From Pseudomonadota bacterium (GTDB taxonomy: Bacteria > Pseudomonadota > Alphaproteobacteria > Rhizobiales > Hyphomicrobiaceae), in the NCBI GenBank assembly GCA_023423275.1, contig JAFAFW010000110.1:124001-188000 (forward strand): DNA of 64,000 nucleotides, in the 5' to 3' direction. A model generated the notes under the pieces. It saw nothing but the letters and a program-made list of their open reading frames with translations. It made no database searches and was not told the DNA's origin. A program made the translations under genes and the position numbers. This document shows, piece by piece, positions 48,706-57,937 of this stretch. Position 1 is the stretch's first letter, and every line of letters starts with the position of its first letter.

Positions 48706-49645
48706 GTTTGCGCAGCAGAAGGAAGAGGAAAAGGCCGCTGCCGAGAACACCCAGCACGGTCCCGATCGGAATCTCATAAGGGTAGATGATCAGTCGCCCG
48801 GCAATATCGCAAGCGAGCACCGTCCCGGCTCCGAGCACCGCGACCCAGGGCACGGTGCGCCGCATATTGTCTCCCAGCGCCAGGCTGACGAGGTTGGGGA
48901 CGACGAGGCCGAGGAACGGGATCATACCCACACTGCCCACCACCACGGCGGTGATCACCGAGACGATCGTCAATCCAAGAAAGATAACGAGGCGATAGTT
49001 GAGGCCGAGATTGATCGTCAGATCCTGCCCCATCGCTGCGACCGTAAACCAATCCGCAAGCCGATAGGCAATCACCGTAAGCGCGAGGCCGATCCAGAGC
49101 GCTTCGTAGCGCCCCATCAGCACCATGGAAAAGTCGCCCATGCTCCACGAGGCCAGTGATTGCATCAGATCGAAGCGATACGCCAGGAAAGTTGCAACGG
49201 CATTGACCACGCCTCCCAGCATGATGCCGATGATGGGGACCAGTAACGTCGATTGCAGCGGAATGCGATCAAGGATCTTGAGGAAGATCAGCGTTCCGAA
49301 GAGCGCCACGCCGGAGGCGACGGCGAGCCGGACCGGGATTGGCGCTTCCGGCGCGATCAAAAGCACCAGGAGAAAACCGAGATTTGCGGATTCCGCCGTT
49401 CCGACCGTCGATGGCTCGACAAAGCGATTGCGGGCCAGCATCTGCATGAGCAGACCTGCCACCGCCATTGCCGTGCCAGCGAGGACCAAGGCCAATGTCC
49501 TCGGCAACCGGCTGATGAGCAGAACCTGGAGCGGACCGTCATCCCAGCCGGACGCCAGTAGTCCAGCCCAGGAAATGTCGCTCGCTCCGATGAGCAGGCT
49601 CGTTATTGCGAGCACAACGACAGCGACAGCCGCAATCGCTGACAT
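48689..49645 (-). CDS. Iron-siderophore ABC permease (FecCD/FatD type)
   Basis: 318 residues with about nine membrane helices. LPRTLALVLAGTAMAVAGLLMQMLARNRFVEPSTVGTAESANLGFL is the hallmark FecCD segment with the conserved R and G. SVGMIPFLGLVVPNLVSLALGDNMRRTVPW is the EAA-like coupling region. Ends LFLFLLLRKHVRLA, as expected. It pairs with the next permease to form the inner-membrane channel. No ATPase gene is found in the cluster. Confidence 0.85.
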   Translation of the reverse strand: MSAIAAVAVVVLAITSLLIGASDISWAGLLASGWDDGPLQVLLISRLPRTLALVLAGTAMAVAGLLMQMLARNRFVEPSTVGTAESANLGFLLVLLIAPEAPIPVRLAVASGVALFGTLIFLKILDRIPLQSTLLVPIIGIMLGGVVNAVATFLAYRFDLMQSLASWSMGDFSMVLMGRYEALWIGLALTVIAYRLADWFTVAAMGQDLTINLGLNYRLVIFLGLTIVSVITAVVVGSVGMIPFLGLVVPNLVSLALGDNMRRTVPWVAVLGAGTVLACDIAGRLIIYPYEIPIGTVLGVLGSGLFLFLLLRKHVRLA

Positions 49646-49653
49646 GGAGTGCC

Positions 49654-50610
49654 CTACTTCGCAGCGGAATAGGCGGCGGCGAGATGATCGACATTAGCCT
49701 GTAGCGATGGCAACCCGCCGGCGACCAGATACCAGCGGACCGGATCGAGGTAGACCACATGCTGCTTTTGCCACGCTGTGGTGCGGGCGACGAGCGGATT
49801 GTTCAACAACTGTGCCGCCGGTTGCCCACGCGCTCCAATCGCGGAATCCCGATCGAGGACAAAAATCCAGTCCGGGTTCGACTTCATGATGAATTCGAAG
49901 GAAACGCTCTGACCGTGGATCGCGGTATCGAGAGAATCGACCGCGGGAGGAACCCCAAAATCCCGATGGATCGCGCCGAAACGCGACATCGGTCCGTAAG
50001 CGCTTATTTTGCCCCCGGTGGTAAGAATAATCAGGCCGCGGCCTGCACTGGCCGTCGTCGCTCGGACGGCTGTAATGGAATCCTCGAGCTTGGACACCAA
50101 CGCCTCAACGGCGGCTTCCTTACCAAAAATCCGGCCTAAGAGCTGCGCATTACGGATGGCGCTGCCGACGTAGTCCGCCTCGTCCGTCGAGAGGTCGATC
50201 GTCGGCGCAATTTTCGACAACTCCCTGAGCTTGGGAGATGAGCGCGCAGATACGATGATGAGATCGGGACGCGCGGCACTGATCGCCTCGTAATCCGGCT
50301 CGAACAACGTGCCGCTCTTGATGTACGCGTCAGACGTGTACTTCGCGAGATGCGCCGGCATCAGCGCTCCGACGACGCCGACCACATCCACGCCGATCGC
50401 GTCGAGCGTTTCCAACGATGAAAAGTCAAGGACGACGATGCGCTTCGGCGTGCCCGTCAGCGTGACCTCGCCTTGGGCGTGCTTCACGATAAGAGGTTCC
50501 GCCCGGCTTCCTCCCGAACTGAAGACGGCAATCGCAAGGAGGCACGCGCAGAGCAGCGCCAGCTTGTGGGAGATCGCCGTCCGTTTCTGTCGCCCGCTGC
50601 ATGTGGTCAC
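49654..50610 (-). CDS. Siderophore/heme periplasmic binding protein (FatB/BtuF type)
   Basis: 318 residues from GTG 50610 (GGAAGAG upstream); the frame extends to 50682 without reason. Signal peptide ALLCACLLAIAVFSSGGSRA, no lipobox Cys at the cleavage point. TPKRIVVLDFSSLETLDAIGVDVVGVVG and DLIIVSARSSPKLRELSKIAPTIDLS are the two-lobe class III binding protein motifs. It delivers an iron chelate to the two permeases that follow, 8 bases apart. Confidence 0.85.
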   Translation of the reverse strand: MTTCSGRQKRTAISHKLALLCACLLAIAVFSSGGSRAEPLIVKHAQGEVTLTGTPKRIVVLDFSSLETLDAIGVDVVGVVGALMPAHLAKYTSDAYIKSGTLFEPDYEAISAARPDLIIVSARSSPKLRELSKIAPTIDLSTDEADYVGSAIRNAQLLGRIFGKEAAVEALVSKLEDSITAVRATTASAGRGLIILTTGGKISAYGPMSRFGAIHRDFGVPPAVDSLDTAIHGQSVSFEFIMKSNPDWIFVLDRDSAIGARGQPAAQLLNNPLVARTTAWQKQHVVYLDPVRWYLVAGGLPSLQANVDHLAAAYSAAK

Positions 50611-51061
50611 GTCTACTCTTCCCTGCTTCGCTCGTGATGGAGGCGGTTCGTTACCCGCTGTTGGTCTGCCGCTCCGTGACACGGTCTTCGAATACGGACC
50701 AGGGCACCACCCCAGGACGACGCATTCGGATCTGCGGCGGTGAACTTATAAATATGAATAATTTAGTCAAGTTTAGCCAGCGCCGCAGCGGACTGAGGAA
50801 CGGGGGCGCCCCCCTCCTCCAGGTCGCCTCGGCCCGCACTTGAAGCCGTTCGGGCCGAGGAGGCCTCACCCGGGTTTGGCGCCACATCCGTCTGGGTCAT
50901 CCCACTGCTGGTCAAGATCCAACCGGGCCGGATCGCTGTCCTGCAACAGTGGAACCCTGCTACGCGATATTGGTCATGGGATTGCGCGGTCGCGTAGTGG
51001 AAGATGCAGCACCCACCCAGTTGGATTCCCCTGGCGCGCCGAGCACAACCGCTACGAACGT
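50611..51061. other. Divergent promoter region between iron uptake and exporter genes
   Basis: 451 bases without a supported gene. The AT-rich stretch 50745-50780 (AACTTATAAATATGAATAAT and following) is the only low-GC part and probably holds the leftward promoter of the uptake operon, perhaps with an iron-regulator site; I see no clear Fur, Irr or RirA consensus. A possible 45-codon minus-strand frame (50763-50900) has no supporting feature. Confidence 0.4.
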
Positions 51062-52240
51062 ATGACAGATCAGTTTCCGAAGGTATCGCTATGGCTCCTG
51101 GCCCTGCTGACGTTCAGCGGCACCCTGGCGATGCACATCTTCGTACCCGCGCTGCCGAGCGCTGCCACTGCGCTCCACGCCAGTGCCGGAACCGTGCAGA
51201 TGACGATCAGCCTTTACATTCTGGGTCTCGCCTTCGGCCAGCTTATCTATGGGCCTTTATCCGACCGGTTCGGACGGCGTCCGGTCCTGATGGCAGGGCT
51301 CGCCCTCTACGCCGGCGCGGGACTTGTTGCGGCACTTGCGCCAAACGCCCACGTTCTCATCGCCGCCCGCCTCTTCCAGGCGCTCGGTGGATGTGCCGGA
51401 CTCGTGTTGGGGCGCGCCATCGTTCGAGATACGGCGCCACCCGCCGAGGCAGCCCGGCGTCTCGCACTCATGAACCTGGCGGTGACGATCGGTCCCGGGA
51501 TTGCGCCGCTCGCCGGAAGCCTTCTCACCATCATGCTCGGCTGGCGATCTATTCTGTATTTTCTCGCACTGTTCGGCGTCATGAATTTTGTGTGCGCCTG
51601 GCGGCTGCTGCCCGAGACGCGACAGCCCGTGATCTCCCTTCCCGGAAGCTCGATCTCACGCCGCTATCTCCAGCTCCTGCGCTCCAAACCGTTCCTTGGC
51701 TATGCCGTCGGCGGCGGATGCGCGACAACCTCGATGTACGCGTTCGTCGCCGCGGCCCCGTTCATCTTCGCCCATCAGTTGCGCCGCCCGGAACACGAAT
51801 TGGGTGTCTACCTGGCCATGCTCATTGCAGGCATATGGCTGGGAAGCGCCCTCGCCAGCCGCCTGATCGGATGGGTCGCGATCAATAAGCTGCTCATCGG
51901 CTCCAACCTCATCAGTGTTCTGGCGGCCTTCACCCTGCTGACGACGACGCTGTTTGCGTATTTCAGCCTGCCGTTGACGCTGGTCACGATGTTCCTCTTT
52001 ACACTGGGGGTTGGAGTTGCATCGCCGACAGCGCTGAGCCAAGCCATCAGCGTGGATCCGCACGCTATCGGCTCGGCATCCGGGCTTTACGGTTTCATGC
52101 AGATGGTGATCGGCGCGCTGTGTACGATGCTGGCCGGCCTGGGGGATAACCCGATGCTGGCCGCATCACTTGTTCTGAGTATCGCCGGCGTCGTCGCGCA
52201 GCTTTCGTTCTGGATGGCGCGTCAGCAGTCGAATAGTTGA
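51062..52240 (+). CDS. Bcr/CflA-family MFS drug exporter
   Basis: 392 residues from ATG 51062; the longer frame to 50840 has no coding character. Twelve membrane helices. Family motifs: FVPALPSAATALHASAGTVQMTISLYILGLAFGQLIYGPLSDRFGRRPVLMAGL (motif A with D-R-F-G-R-R), and RLFQALGGCAGLVLGRAIVRD typical of Bcr/CflA. It would export a small toxic compound by proton antiport. It is divergent to the uptake operon and may mark the return to chromosome. Confidence 0.85.
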   Translation: MTDQFPKVSLWLLALLTFSGTLAMHIFVPALPSAATALHASAGTVQMTISLYILGLAFGQLIYGPLSDRFGRRPVLMAGLALYAGAGLVAALAPNAHVLIAARLFQALGGCAGLVLGRAIVRDTAPPAEAARRLALMNLAVTIGPGIAPLAGSLLTIMLGWRSILYFLALFGVMNFVCAWRLLPETRQPVISLPGSSISRRYLQLLRSKPFLGYAVGGGCATTSMYAFVAAAPFIFAHQLRRPEHELGVYLAMLIAGIWLGSALASRLIGWVAINKLLIGSNLISVLAAFTLLTTTLFAYFSLPLTLVTMFLFTLGVGVASPTALSQAISVDPHAIGSASGLYGFMQMVIGALCTMLAGLGDNPMLAASLVLSIAGVVAQLSFWMARQQSNS

Positions 52241-52449
52241 CATCGGCTCCCGCCCCGGAGCTCTCCCGGCGTTTACATTCGGCGACAGGAGCACTTGACG
52301 TCCGACTCCGCATCATGTTGGGTTCGGGCAAGTTTGGTGGTTCCTGCCAGACCTTATCCAACCGCAGTATTTGCGATCATCATCGGGGTTTGTCGCCGAC
52401 CTGTTTCGCCGTTCGCAATGCATTGCGGAAATTGATGCTTAGACTGTGA

Positions 52450-52998
52450 ATGATGGCAATTCGGCTTTCTTCTCGCCTGATCCGGCTTTTTCTGGCAGTC
52501 GGCAGAGTTTTCTCTCTGGGCCTCGCAGCGAACCTGGCGGGGACACCAGCCTGGGCCGACGAATGCGAAACCCAATGCAACGCCCGATATCATCAGTGCA
52601 ATATCGGCAGCGCGTGGGCTGCGGAGAGAACCTGCGCCACCCAGCTCAAGATCTGCCAGCTCGCATGCACGTCGAAGGGATACGGCTCCATCGCGTATTC
52701 CAAGAAGACGCATGGCCACGGCTACGCACTTGGTCACCCCTCGCGGCTTGAAGCCGAGGGAGCCGCGGTGAAAGAATGCGAGGCACACACCCCCGCATCG
52801 CAAGATTGTCAGCCGCTCATCTGGTTCACCGGCCGCTGCGGAGCGTTGGCACTTGGGGACGGCGGAGCCTACGGCGCCGCACAGCACGCCACTCAGACGG
52901 AAGCATCGAAAAGAGCAGTCGAACTCTGTGCCCCGCACGGAGAAGCCTGCCGCGTCGTCCTTGAGCTCTGCTCTCGCTCCGCGTCTTCGGCGCCGTAA
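52450..52998 (+). CDS. DUF4189 secreted Cys-rich protein
   Basis: 182 residues with a signal peptide (LAANLAGTPAWA/DE). Residues 38-75 carry six Cys (ETQCNARYHQCN, CATQLKICQLAC). The DUF4189 domain follows: YGSIAYSKKTHGHGYALGHPSRLEAEGAAVKECEAH, IWFTGRCGALALGDGGAYGAAQHATQTEASKRAVELC. It is probably disulphide-bonded in the periplasm or outside. Function unknown. ATG 52453 is an alternative start. Confidence 0.75.
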   Translation: MMAIRLSSRLIRLFLAVGRVFSLGLAANLAGTPAWADECETQCNARYHQCNIGSAWAAERTCATQLKICQLACTSKGYGSIAYSKKTHGHGYALGHPSRLEAEGAAVKECEAHTPASQDCQPLIWFTGRCGALALGDGGAYGAAQHATQTEASKRAVELCAPHGEACRVVLELCSRSASSAP

Positions 52999-53062
52999 TT
53001 CACGCGGCCATGGCAAGGGCGCACGCGCCGTCGCGAAGCTGCGATCGTGCGCGTGCTGGGCA

Positions 53063-53182
53063 TCAGCGTTTATCCGAATCGCTGGAACGGCGTCTGCGGT
53101 AATCCTGCCAGACGACGAAAAACAGGTAAGCCAGCGCGACAACAAACGGCGACAGCACCAGCCAAGGCACCCATTCTGTCAT
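53063..53182 (-). CDS. Small single-helix membrane protein
   Basis: 39 residues: MTEWVPWLVLSPFVVALAYL then FFVVWQDYRRRRSSDSDKR. One membrane helix with an Arg-rich, positively charged C-terminus is a clear protein-like pattern. An AAGGGC lies 9 bases before the ATG. It stands alone, 250 bases from tRNA-Lys, in a stretch with no other gene. Too short for standard gene finders. Confidence 0.5.
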   Translation of the reverse strand: MTEWVPWLVLSPFVVALAYLFFVVWQDYRRRRSSDSDKR

Positions 53183-53438
53183 TTGCCGTTAGCCCTTTTG
53201 CACGCTTTTGGTTCGCGTTCCACGATCTCACCCCACCCGATTAGCCTCAATCTCTTCCGCCAAAAGCAGAGGACTTCGGGGCCTAGGGACTGGTCGCTGG
53301 AAATGTAGCACAGCGTTGAGGCGTCTGGCTGCCCGCCGAAGGAAGCCCGATTCCACCAGGCTGCCCGAGACATGCGCGACACGCAACATCCCGCGATGAC
53401 AAGCGAAACGAGGTCAGGAGCTAACTATCTGAAATCAT

Positions 53439-53514
<76 letters not shown>

Positions 53515-53654
53515 GTTGCCATGACGGCAAAGGGGCCCTTCCGAGCCCCCGAATTGCGCCCATCTAGCACCGTCTGGGACTGCTGTCCAGAGTGGTTCTC
53601 GCCGGGCGGCGGCCTCGCAGCGCATCAGGCCAGGACCTGTGCACCGCGAGCCTG

Positions 53655-54899
53655 TCATTGATTGGCCATCTCGTAGACGGCCTCGGCGAGAATGCGGGCC
53701 CCGGCCGTGGCGTCCGCCTGCGTTATGCTCTCTGCTTCGTTGTGGCTGATGCCGTCCTTGCACGGAATGAAGATCATTGCCGTCGGACAGAAGTAGTGCA
53801 GATAGCGGGCATCGTGTCCGGCCGGCGAAGGCAGGTCCATGTGTGCGATCCCGAGCGAGACCGCAGCCTCCCTGAGCCGGGAGCGGATGCTTTCCGGAAA
53901 CTGCAACGGAATATCATAGAGAAGCTCTTTCACTGTCGCCTTGCAGCGTCCCTGCGCCTTTTCGCAAACCGACGGAATCATATTCCCCAGCCTCTCGATC
54001 AGTTCGGCATCGTCGTGGCGCAGGTCGATGGAGAACTCGACCCTGCCCGGCACGACGGAAGGCGCGTTCGGAGAAACGTTGAACAGGCCGATCGTGAAAC
54101 GCACCGTATCGGCATCGTCCCACATCGCCTTCTGCAGGGCATCGACGACAGCGACGGCGCTCGTCAGCGCATCGCGCCTATCCGCCCTGCGCGATGTTCC
54201 CGCGTGGCTCTCCTCACCCTGGATGATCACGCGGAATGTCCGCTTGCCCTGAATCCCCGTGACGATCCCGGCCGTCAGCTGCTTCTGCTGGAGCGTAATA
54301 CCTTGCTCGATATGCGCTTCGAGGAAACCGGCGACGGGAAAGCCGAGTGGCCGCCGCGGAAGATCGGGCTCCGCCGCAAGTACCGCTTTGAGTTCTTCTT
54401 CTACGGTGCGTCCCTTACTGTCTGCGACAGGAAGGATCTCCGCGAGCTTGCGCTTGCCGGTGAACACCGCCGATCCCATCATACCGGGAGCGAACCGGGA
54501 GCCCTCCTCGTTCATCCACGCCACGACCTCGATCGTGCGTCTGGGGCGTTGCGGGAGCGCGGCGATCGCCTGCACGGCTTCCAGCGCCGCCATCACGCCA
54601 TAGGCCCCGTCGAACTTGCCACCCGTCGGCTGGCTGTCGATATGAGAACCGACCAGCACCGGCGGCAACTCGGGCTCACGCCCCTCGAGCGCGAGAAACA
54701 AATTGCCCGCGTCGTCAGAAGACGGCTTCAGGTCGATGGCCCGGCCCCAGGCGACGATTGCCGCACGCGCCTCGATTTCTTCACGCGAGAGCGCCAGGCG
54801 ATTCACGCCACCCTTTTCCGTAGCTCCGAACCGGGCAAGCTCCATGAGCCGCGTCCAAAGCCGATCCCCATCGATTCCATCCGAGACACGTCCAGCCAT
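53655..54899 (-). CDS. M20-family amidohydrolase (N-carbamoyl-amino-acid/allantoate type)
   Basis: 414 residues from ATG 54899; ATG 54935 adds 12 residues. Metal ligands: GSHIDSQPTGGKFDGAYGV (H, D), VVAWMNEEGSRF (E), EAHIEQGITL (H) and DGISHNEAE (H), in family order. The dimerisation lid spans about 210-325. Such enzymes cleave N-carbamoyl-L-amino acids, allantoate or ureidoglycolate. The neighbours do not single out one substrate. Confidence 0.85.
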   Translation of the reverse strand: MAGRVSDGIDGDRLWTRLMELARFGATEKGGVNRLALSREEIEARAAIVAWGRAIDLKPSSDDAGNLFLALEGREPELPPVLVGSHIDSQPTGGKFDGAYGVMAALEAVQAIAALPQRPRRTIEVVAWMNEEGSRFAPGMMGSAVFTGKRKLAEILPVADSKGRTVEEELKAVLAAEPDLPRRPLGFPVAGFLEAHIEQGITLQQKQLTAGIVTGIQGKRTFRVIIQGEESHAGTSRRADRRDALTSAVAVVDALQKAMWDDADTVRFTIGLFNVSPNAPSVVPGRVEFSIDLRHDDAELIERLGNMIPSVCEKAQGRCKATVKELLYDIPLQFPESIRSRLREAAVSLGIAHMDLPSPAGHDARYLHYFCPTAMIFIPCKDGISHNEAESITQADATAGARILAEAVYEMANQ

Positions 54900-55339
54900 T
54901 CCGATCACTCTTAGCGCTTTGGCAGGCTGCGACATGCGCCTGCACGACCAAGGGCCTCTTACCTCAGATCGAGCCGGGAAGGATACAGCCTTCGTCAACG
55001 ACGTCTTGCCGATATCTGCGAAGACAGTGCCTGCCCATGCCGATGGAAGAAGTCCGGGTGGTCTGCCAATCTTGAAACTGATCCGCAGACCGCCGGCATG
55101 CCGCCGCGTTGCGTCAAATACACGACAGCGCCGCGCGCCGGAATAACTCGACAGCGAAGACGGCTTTTCTCATGCGCGCAAAATAGCGTTTTTGATTTTC
55201 AGCCAGACAAGCGTTCGCAAGCCACCGGCGAAATTACCGGCGCGATCCATTCAAATTGAACCCTCTTCTTCATCTTCGGCAAACATCGCAACGGCAATCA
55301 TCGATCCGCGTTTCCGATCATTGCCGTGAAAAAAAAATG
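54900..55339. other. Intergenic region without a supported gene
   Basis: 440 bases between two divergent genes (the amidohydrolase and the Cys-repeat protein). I see no tRNA, hairpin with T-run or open frame with coding features. The A9 run at 55329-55337 and the AT-rich part near 55180-55200 (AAATAGCGTTTTTGATTTTC) may hold the rightward promoter. Confidence 0.4.
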
Positions 55340-55373
55340 CTGTGATGGAGAATACGCTGTGATGGAGAATACG
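55340..55373 (+). repeat. 17-bp perfect tandem duplication over the ribosome site
   Basis: CTGTGATGGAGAATACG occurs twice without spacer (55340-55356, 55357-55373), and the second copy is followed at once by the ATG of the next gene. Each copy holds a GGAG, so the duplication doubles the ribosome-binding site and puts a CTG where the first copy's start would be. Confidence 0.9.
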
Positions 55374-55832
55374 ATGTCGATGCGATCTTTCTGGATATTG
55401 CCAACCGCGATTGCGGTTGCGTCCTGGGCCTGGATGGTCCCCGCACATGCCCTGACAATGAAGGAATGCAGCACCAAATATGAGGCTGCAAAATCCGCCG
55501 GTTCGCTCAAAGGCATGAACTGGAATGAGTTCCGGAAAGCCGAATGCGGTGCCAATGCCTCCGCAAATGCTCCAGCCGCTGCCAAGGCAATGCCCCAGAA
55601 CAACGCCAAATCGTTGTACCGGCCGGAAACAACCACTCCAGCGGGGAGTGCCGTTTTTCCCACCGGAATTGCGCCGAAATACGCCGATCAATCGGCCGGG
55701 CGGGCGCGCATGCGAACCTGTCTCGATCAGTATGAAGCGAACAAGACCACAAACGGTAACGGCGGCCTGAAATGGATTCAGAAAGGCGGCGGCTATTACA
55801 GCCAATGCAACAAGCGGCTGAGTAGCCGCTGA
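55374..55832 (+). CDS. Secreted protein with two PsiF-like repeats
   Basis: 152 residues from ATG 55374, placed by GGAG 6 bases upstream. Signal peptide to VPAHA/LT. Repeat 1 is MKECSTKYEAAKSAGSLKGMNWNEFRKAECG. Repeat 2 is MRTCLDQYEANKTTNGNGGLKWIQKGGGYYSQC. Both follow the C-x3-Y/Q-x-A-x-K...W...C pattern of PsiF-type exported proteins. They are separated by a Pro/Ala spacer. Function unknown, probably periplasmic. Confidence 0.7.
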   Translation: MSMRSFWILPTAIAVASWAWMVPAHALTMKECSTKYEAAKSAGSLKGMNWNEFRKAECGANASANAPAAAKAMPQNNAKSLYRPETTTPAGSAVFPTGIAPKYADQSAGRARMRTCLDQYEANKTTNGNGGLKWIQKGGGYYSQCNKRLSSR

Positions 55833-55905
55833 TCGCTTCCCTCGATGTCGCCCGGGGATGCAATCGGGACACTGGATAGCCATTCGCGAAAGAGGAGACC
55901 TTTAA

Positions 55906-56343
55906 ATGGGAATTTTGGACAGCAACGTCGCCAAGCCGCTGATGATCGGTCTCGGCGCCTTGCTCGTGAATAAGATGCTCAATACGACAGAGCCTCAGCA
56001 GGCAAGCGCGCAATCCGCGTCATCCCAGGGCGACCCGGACGGTGGATTGATCGGAGGTCTCGGCGGCCTGCTCGATAAACTCCAGACTGCCGGCCACAGC
56101 GAAACGGTGAACTCCTGGGTCGGCGACGGGCCGAACAAACCTATCGATCCCGGCCATCTCGGCGACGCCTTGGGTCAGAACGCCGTTACACAGGCCGCGC
56201 AGCAGGCGGGCATCAATGAGCAGCAGTTGCTGTCCCAGCTTTCCAAGGCGCTTCCGGGGCTTGTCGATCAACTCACGACCAATGGGCGACTGCCGAGCTT
56301 GCAGGAGTTGGCTCGGATCTTTTCCCAGCAGCAACAGAAATAG
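55906..56343 (+). CDS. YidB-like DUF937 protein
   Basis: 145 residues with GAGGAG upstream. Gly/Leu-rich start (PLMIGLGALLVNKML, GGLIGGLGGLLDKLQTAGHSETVNSWVGDGPNKPIDP) then GHLGDALGQNAVTQAAQQAGINEQQLLSQLSKALPGLVDQLT, which is the YidB/DUF937 pattern. A stress-related role is often suggested but unproven. It precedes the GlsB-like gene by 52 bases, probably one operon. Confidence 0.8.
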   Translation: MGILDSNVAKPLMIGLGALLVNKMLNTTEPQQASAQSASSQGDPDGGLIGGLGGLLDKLQTAGHSETVNSWVGDGPNKPIDPGHLGDALGQNAVTQAAQQAGINEQQLLSQLSKALPGLVDQLTTNGRLPSLQELARIFSQQQQK

Positions 56344-56395
56344 GCCCCTGACCGATCAATCAAGACGGCAGGAGTCCCATAAGGAGAGCTATGCC

Positions 56396-56659
56396 ATGTC
56401 AGTTCTGGGCTGGATCGTGCTTGGTCTGATTGCCGGGTTCATCGGCAGCAGGATCGTCAACAAGAGCGGCGAAGGCATGCTGCTCGATATCGTTTTGGGT
56501 GTCGTGGGAGCGGTCGTCGGAGGTTTCATCTTCAACCTCTTCGGCGCGAGCGGCGTAACGGGGCTCAATCTGTACAGCCTGCTCGTCGCGGTCATCGGCG
56601 CCGTCGCGGCGCTTTCGCTCTATCACGTCCTCGCTGGCCGTGGTGTCATGGATCGGTAG
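56396..56659 (+). CDS. GlsB/YeaQ/YmgE-family membrane protein
   Basis: 87 residues with AAGGAGAG 8 bases before the ATG. Three membrane helices; the family motif GWIVLGLIAGFIGSRIVNKSGEGMLLDIVLGVVGAVVGGFIFNLFG is complete. Known members are small envelope-stress proteins of unclear function, once linked to transglycosylases. Confidence 0.88.
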   Translation: MSVLGWIVLGLIAGFIGSRIVNKSGEGMLLDIVLGVVGAVVGGFIFNLFGASGVTGLNLYSLLVAVIGAVAALSLYHVLAGRGVMDR

Positions 56660-56864
56660 GAGACACCCAGAAAAGACAAGCCATCGCCGTACGGGCTGTG
56701 CCGGACCGCATGTCCGGCCAGCCCGCCTCTTGCGGCTGCCTCTTCGTTGACAACACATGACAATCAACTAGATTGCCGCTCCTCTGAACAAAGAAGACGA
56801 AACGTGAAAGGTGCAATTTCTGGTCGGCCGGCAACCGGTTCGATGCGGCACCTGGGAGGAGATC

Positions 56865-57917
56865 ATGTGCGCCGAATACCTTGGCGAGCGATTTGCCTGT
56901 GACGCTCTTGTCTCATGGTGCGCCGGCCTCTTTTCGGCCGCCGGCGTCGAACAGGAACCAGCCCGGCAGGCCGCAGACATTCTCGTCCGCACCGACGCGC
57001 GTGGCTTCCGGACGCACGGCCTGACACGCGCCAAAACCTACTTCGAGCAACTCAAGCGCGGCGATGTGAACGCCCAGCCCTCGCTCTCCGAAACGTTCTC
57101 GGGCGCCTTCGGGACCATCGAGGCGCACAATGCGCTTGGTCAGGTCGCCGGTCCGTTCGCGGTCGAGCATGCGATCCGACGCACCGCGGATGCGCCGCTC
57201 GCGGCTTATATGCTGCGCAATAGCGGGCACCTCGGCGCATTGGGTGTCCTGCTCCTGAAAGCGGCGGAGGCCGGGCGCGTCGCGCTCATGTTTCAGGCGA
57301 CGCCTCCGGTGATCGCCAATCCCGGTGCCAGCGGTCCGATGCTGGGCAACAATCCGCTGGCCATCGCGGCTTCTCGCGTGGACGCACCGCCGCTTGTCGT
57401 GGACATGTCGTGTGCGGTCGCAGCCCGGGGCAATATCGTCAACGCCGCGCGCGAAGGCCGTCCGATCCCTGAGGGTTGGGCGCTGGACGCCGATGGACAG
57501 CCGACAACCGATGCGCAGCGCGCCCTGCTGGGCACGCTCCTTCCGGCGGGTGGTCACAAAGGCATGATGATGTCGATGATCGTCGAGATCCTGGCAGGCA
57601 GCCTGTCAGGGACGCCCTTCATCGCGGAACTGAACCAGGGCGGAAAAGTGCGCGTGGCGAGCGGGCATCTGAATGCGCTGCTATTGGTCATCAATCCGGA
57701 CCTCATGACGTCGCGCAGCGCCTACGACGCGCACATGAGCGCCTGGGCCGCGCATTACAAGCGCAATGGTGAGCCCGGCGCCAGAATTCCAGGCGAACGG
57801 GCAGCGGAGGCCGAAGCCACGGCCCGTCGCGATGGCGTACCGCTGGCGCAAAGCATTGTCGTGGAGCTGCAGCAGCTCGGCGCCCCGCTCGGCCTCCCGT
57901 TTCCGAGTGCGGTCTGA
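56865..57917 (+). CDS. Malate/L-lactate/sulfolactate-type dehydrogenase (Ldh2 family)
   Basis: 350 residues from ATG 56865, fixed by GGGAGGA 4 bases upstream. Family motifs: DARGFRTHGLTR (substrate His/Arg region), MLRNSGHLGALGVLLLKAAEAGRVALMFQATPP (NAD-binding, H in SGHxGAxG), and LGNNPLAIAAS with LPAGGHKGMMMSMIVEIL. It oxidises a 2-hydroxy acid with NAD(P). It directly precedes a two-subunit UxaA-family lyase, so ComC-like sulfolactate dehydrogenase is one candidate. Confidence 0.8.
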   Translation: MCAEYLGERFACDALVSWCAGLFSAAGVEQEPARQAADILVRTDARGFRTHGLTRAKTYFEQLKRGDVNAQPSLSETFSGAFGTIEAHNALGQVAGPFAVEHAIRRTADAPLAAYMLRNSGHLGALGVLLLKAAEAGRVALMFQATPPVIANPGASGPMLGNNPLAIAASRVDAPPLVVDMSCAVAARGNIVNAAREGRPIPEGWALDADGQPTTDAQRALLGTLLPAGGHKGMMMSMIVEILAGSLSGTPFIAELNQGGKVRVASGHLNALLLVINPDLMTSRSAYDAHMSAWAAHYKRNGEPGARIPGERAAEAEATARRDGVPLAQSIVVELQQLGAPLGLPFPSAV

Positions 57918-57937
57918 CATTCGAAGGACATCGGATC

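Noticed and set aside
50763..50900. 45-codon minus-strand ORF before the binding-protein gene
   Set aside because: Ala, Gly, Ser and Pro only, no ribosome site and no helix or strand pattern; probably chance in GC-rich DNA.
53592..54914. 440-codon plus-strand open frame opposite the M20 hydrolase
   Set aside because: The minus strand carries all M20 metal motifs; the plus frame is rich in Arg, His and Asp without any fold-like segment.
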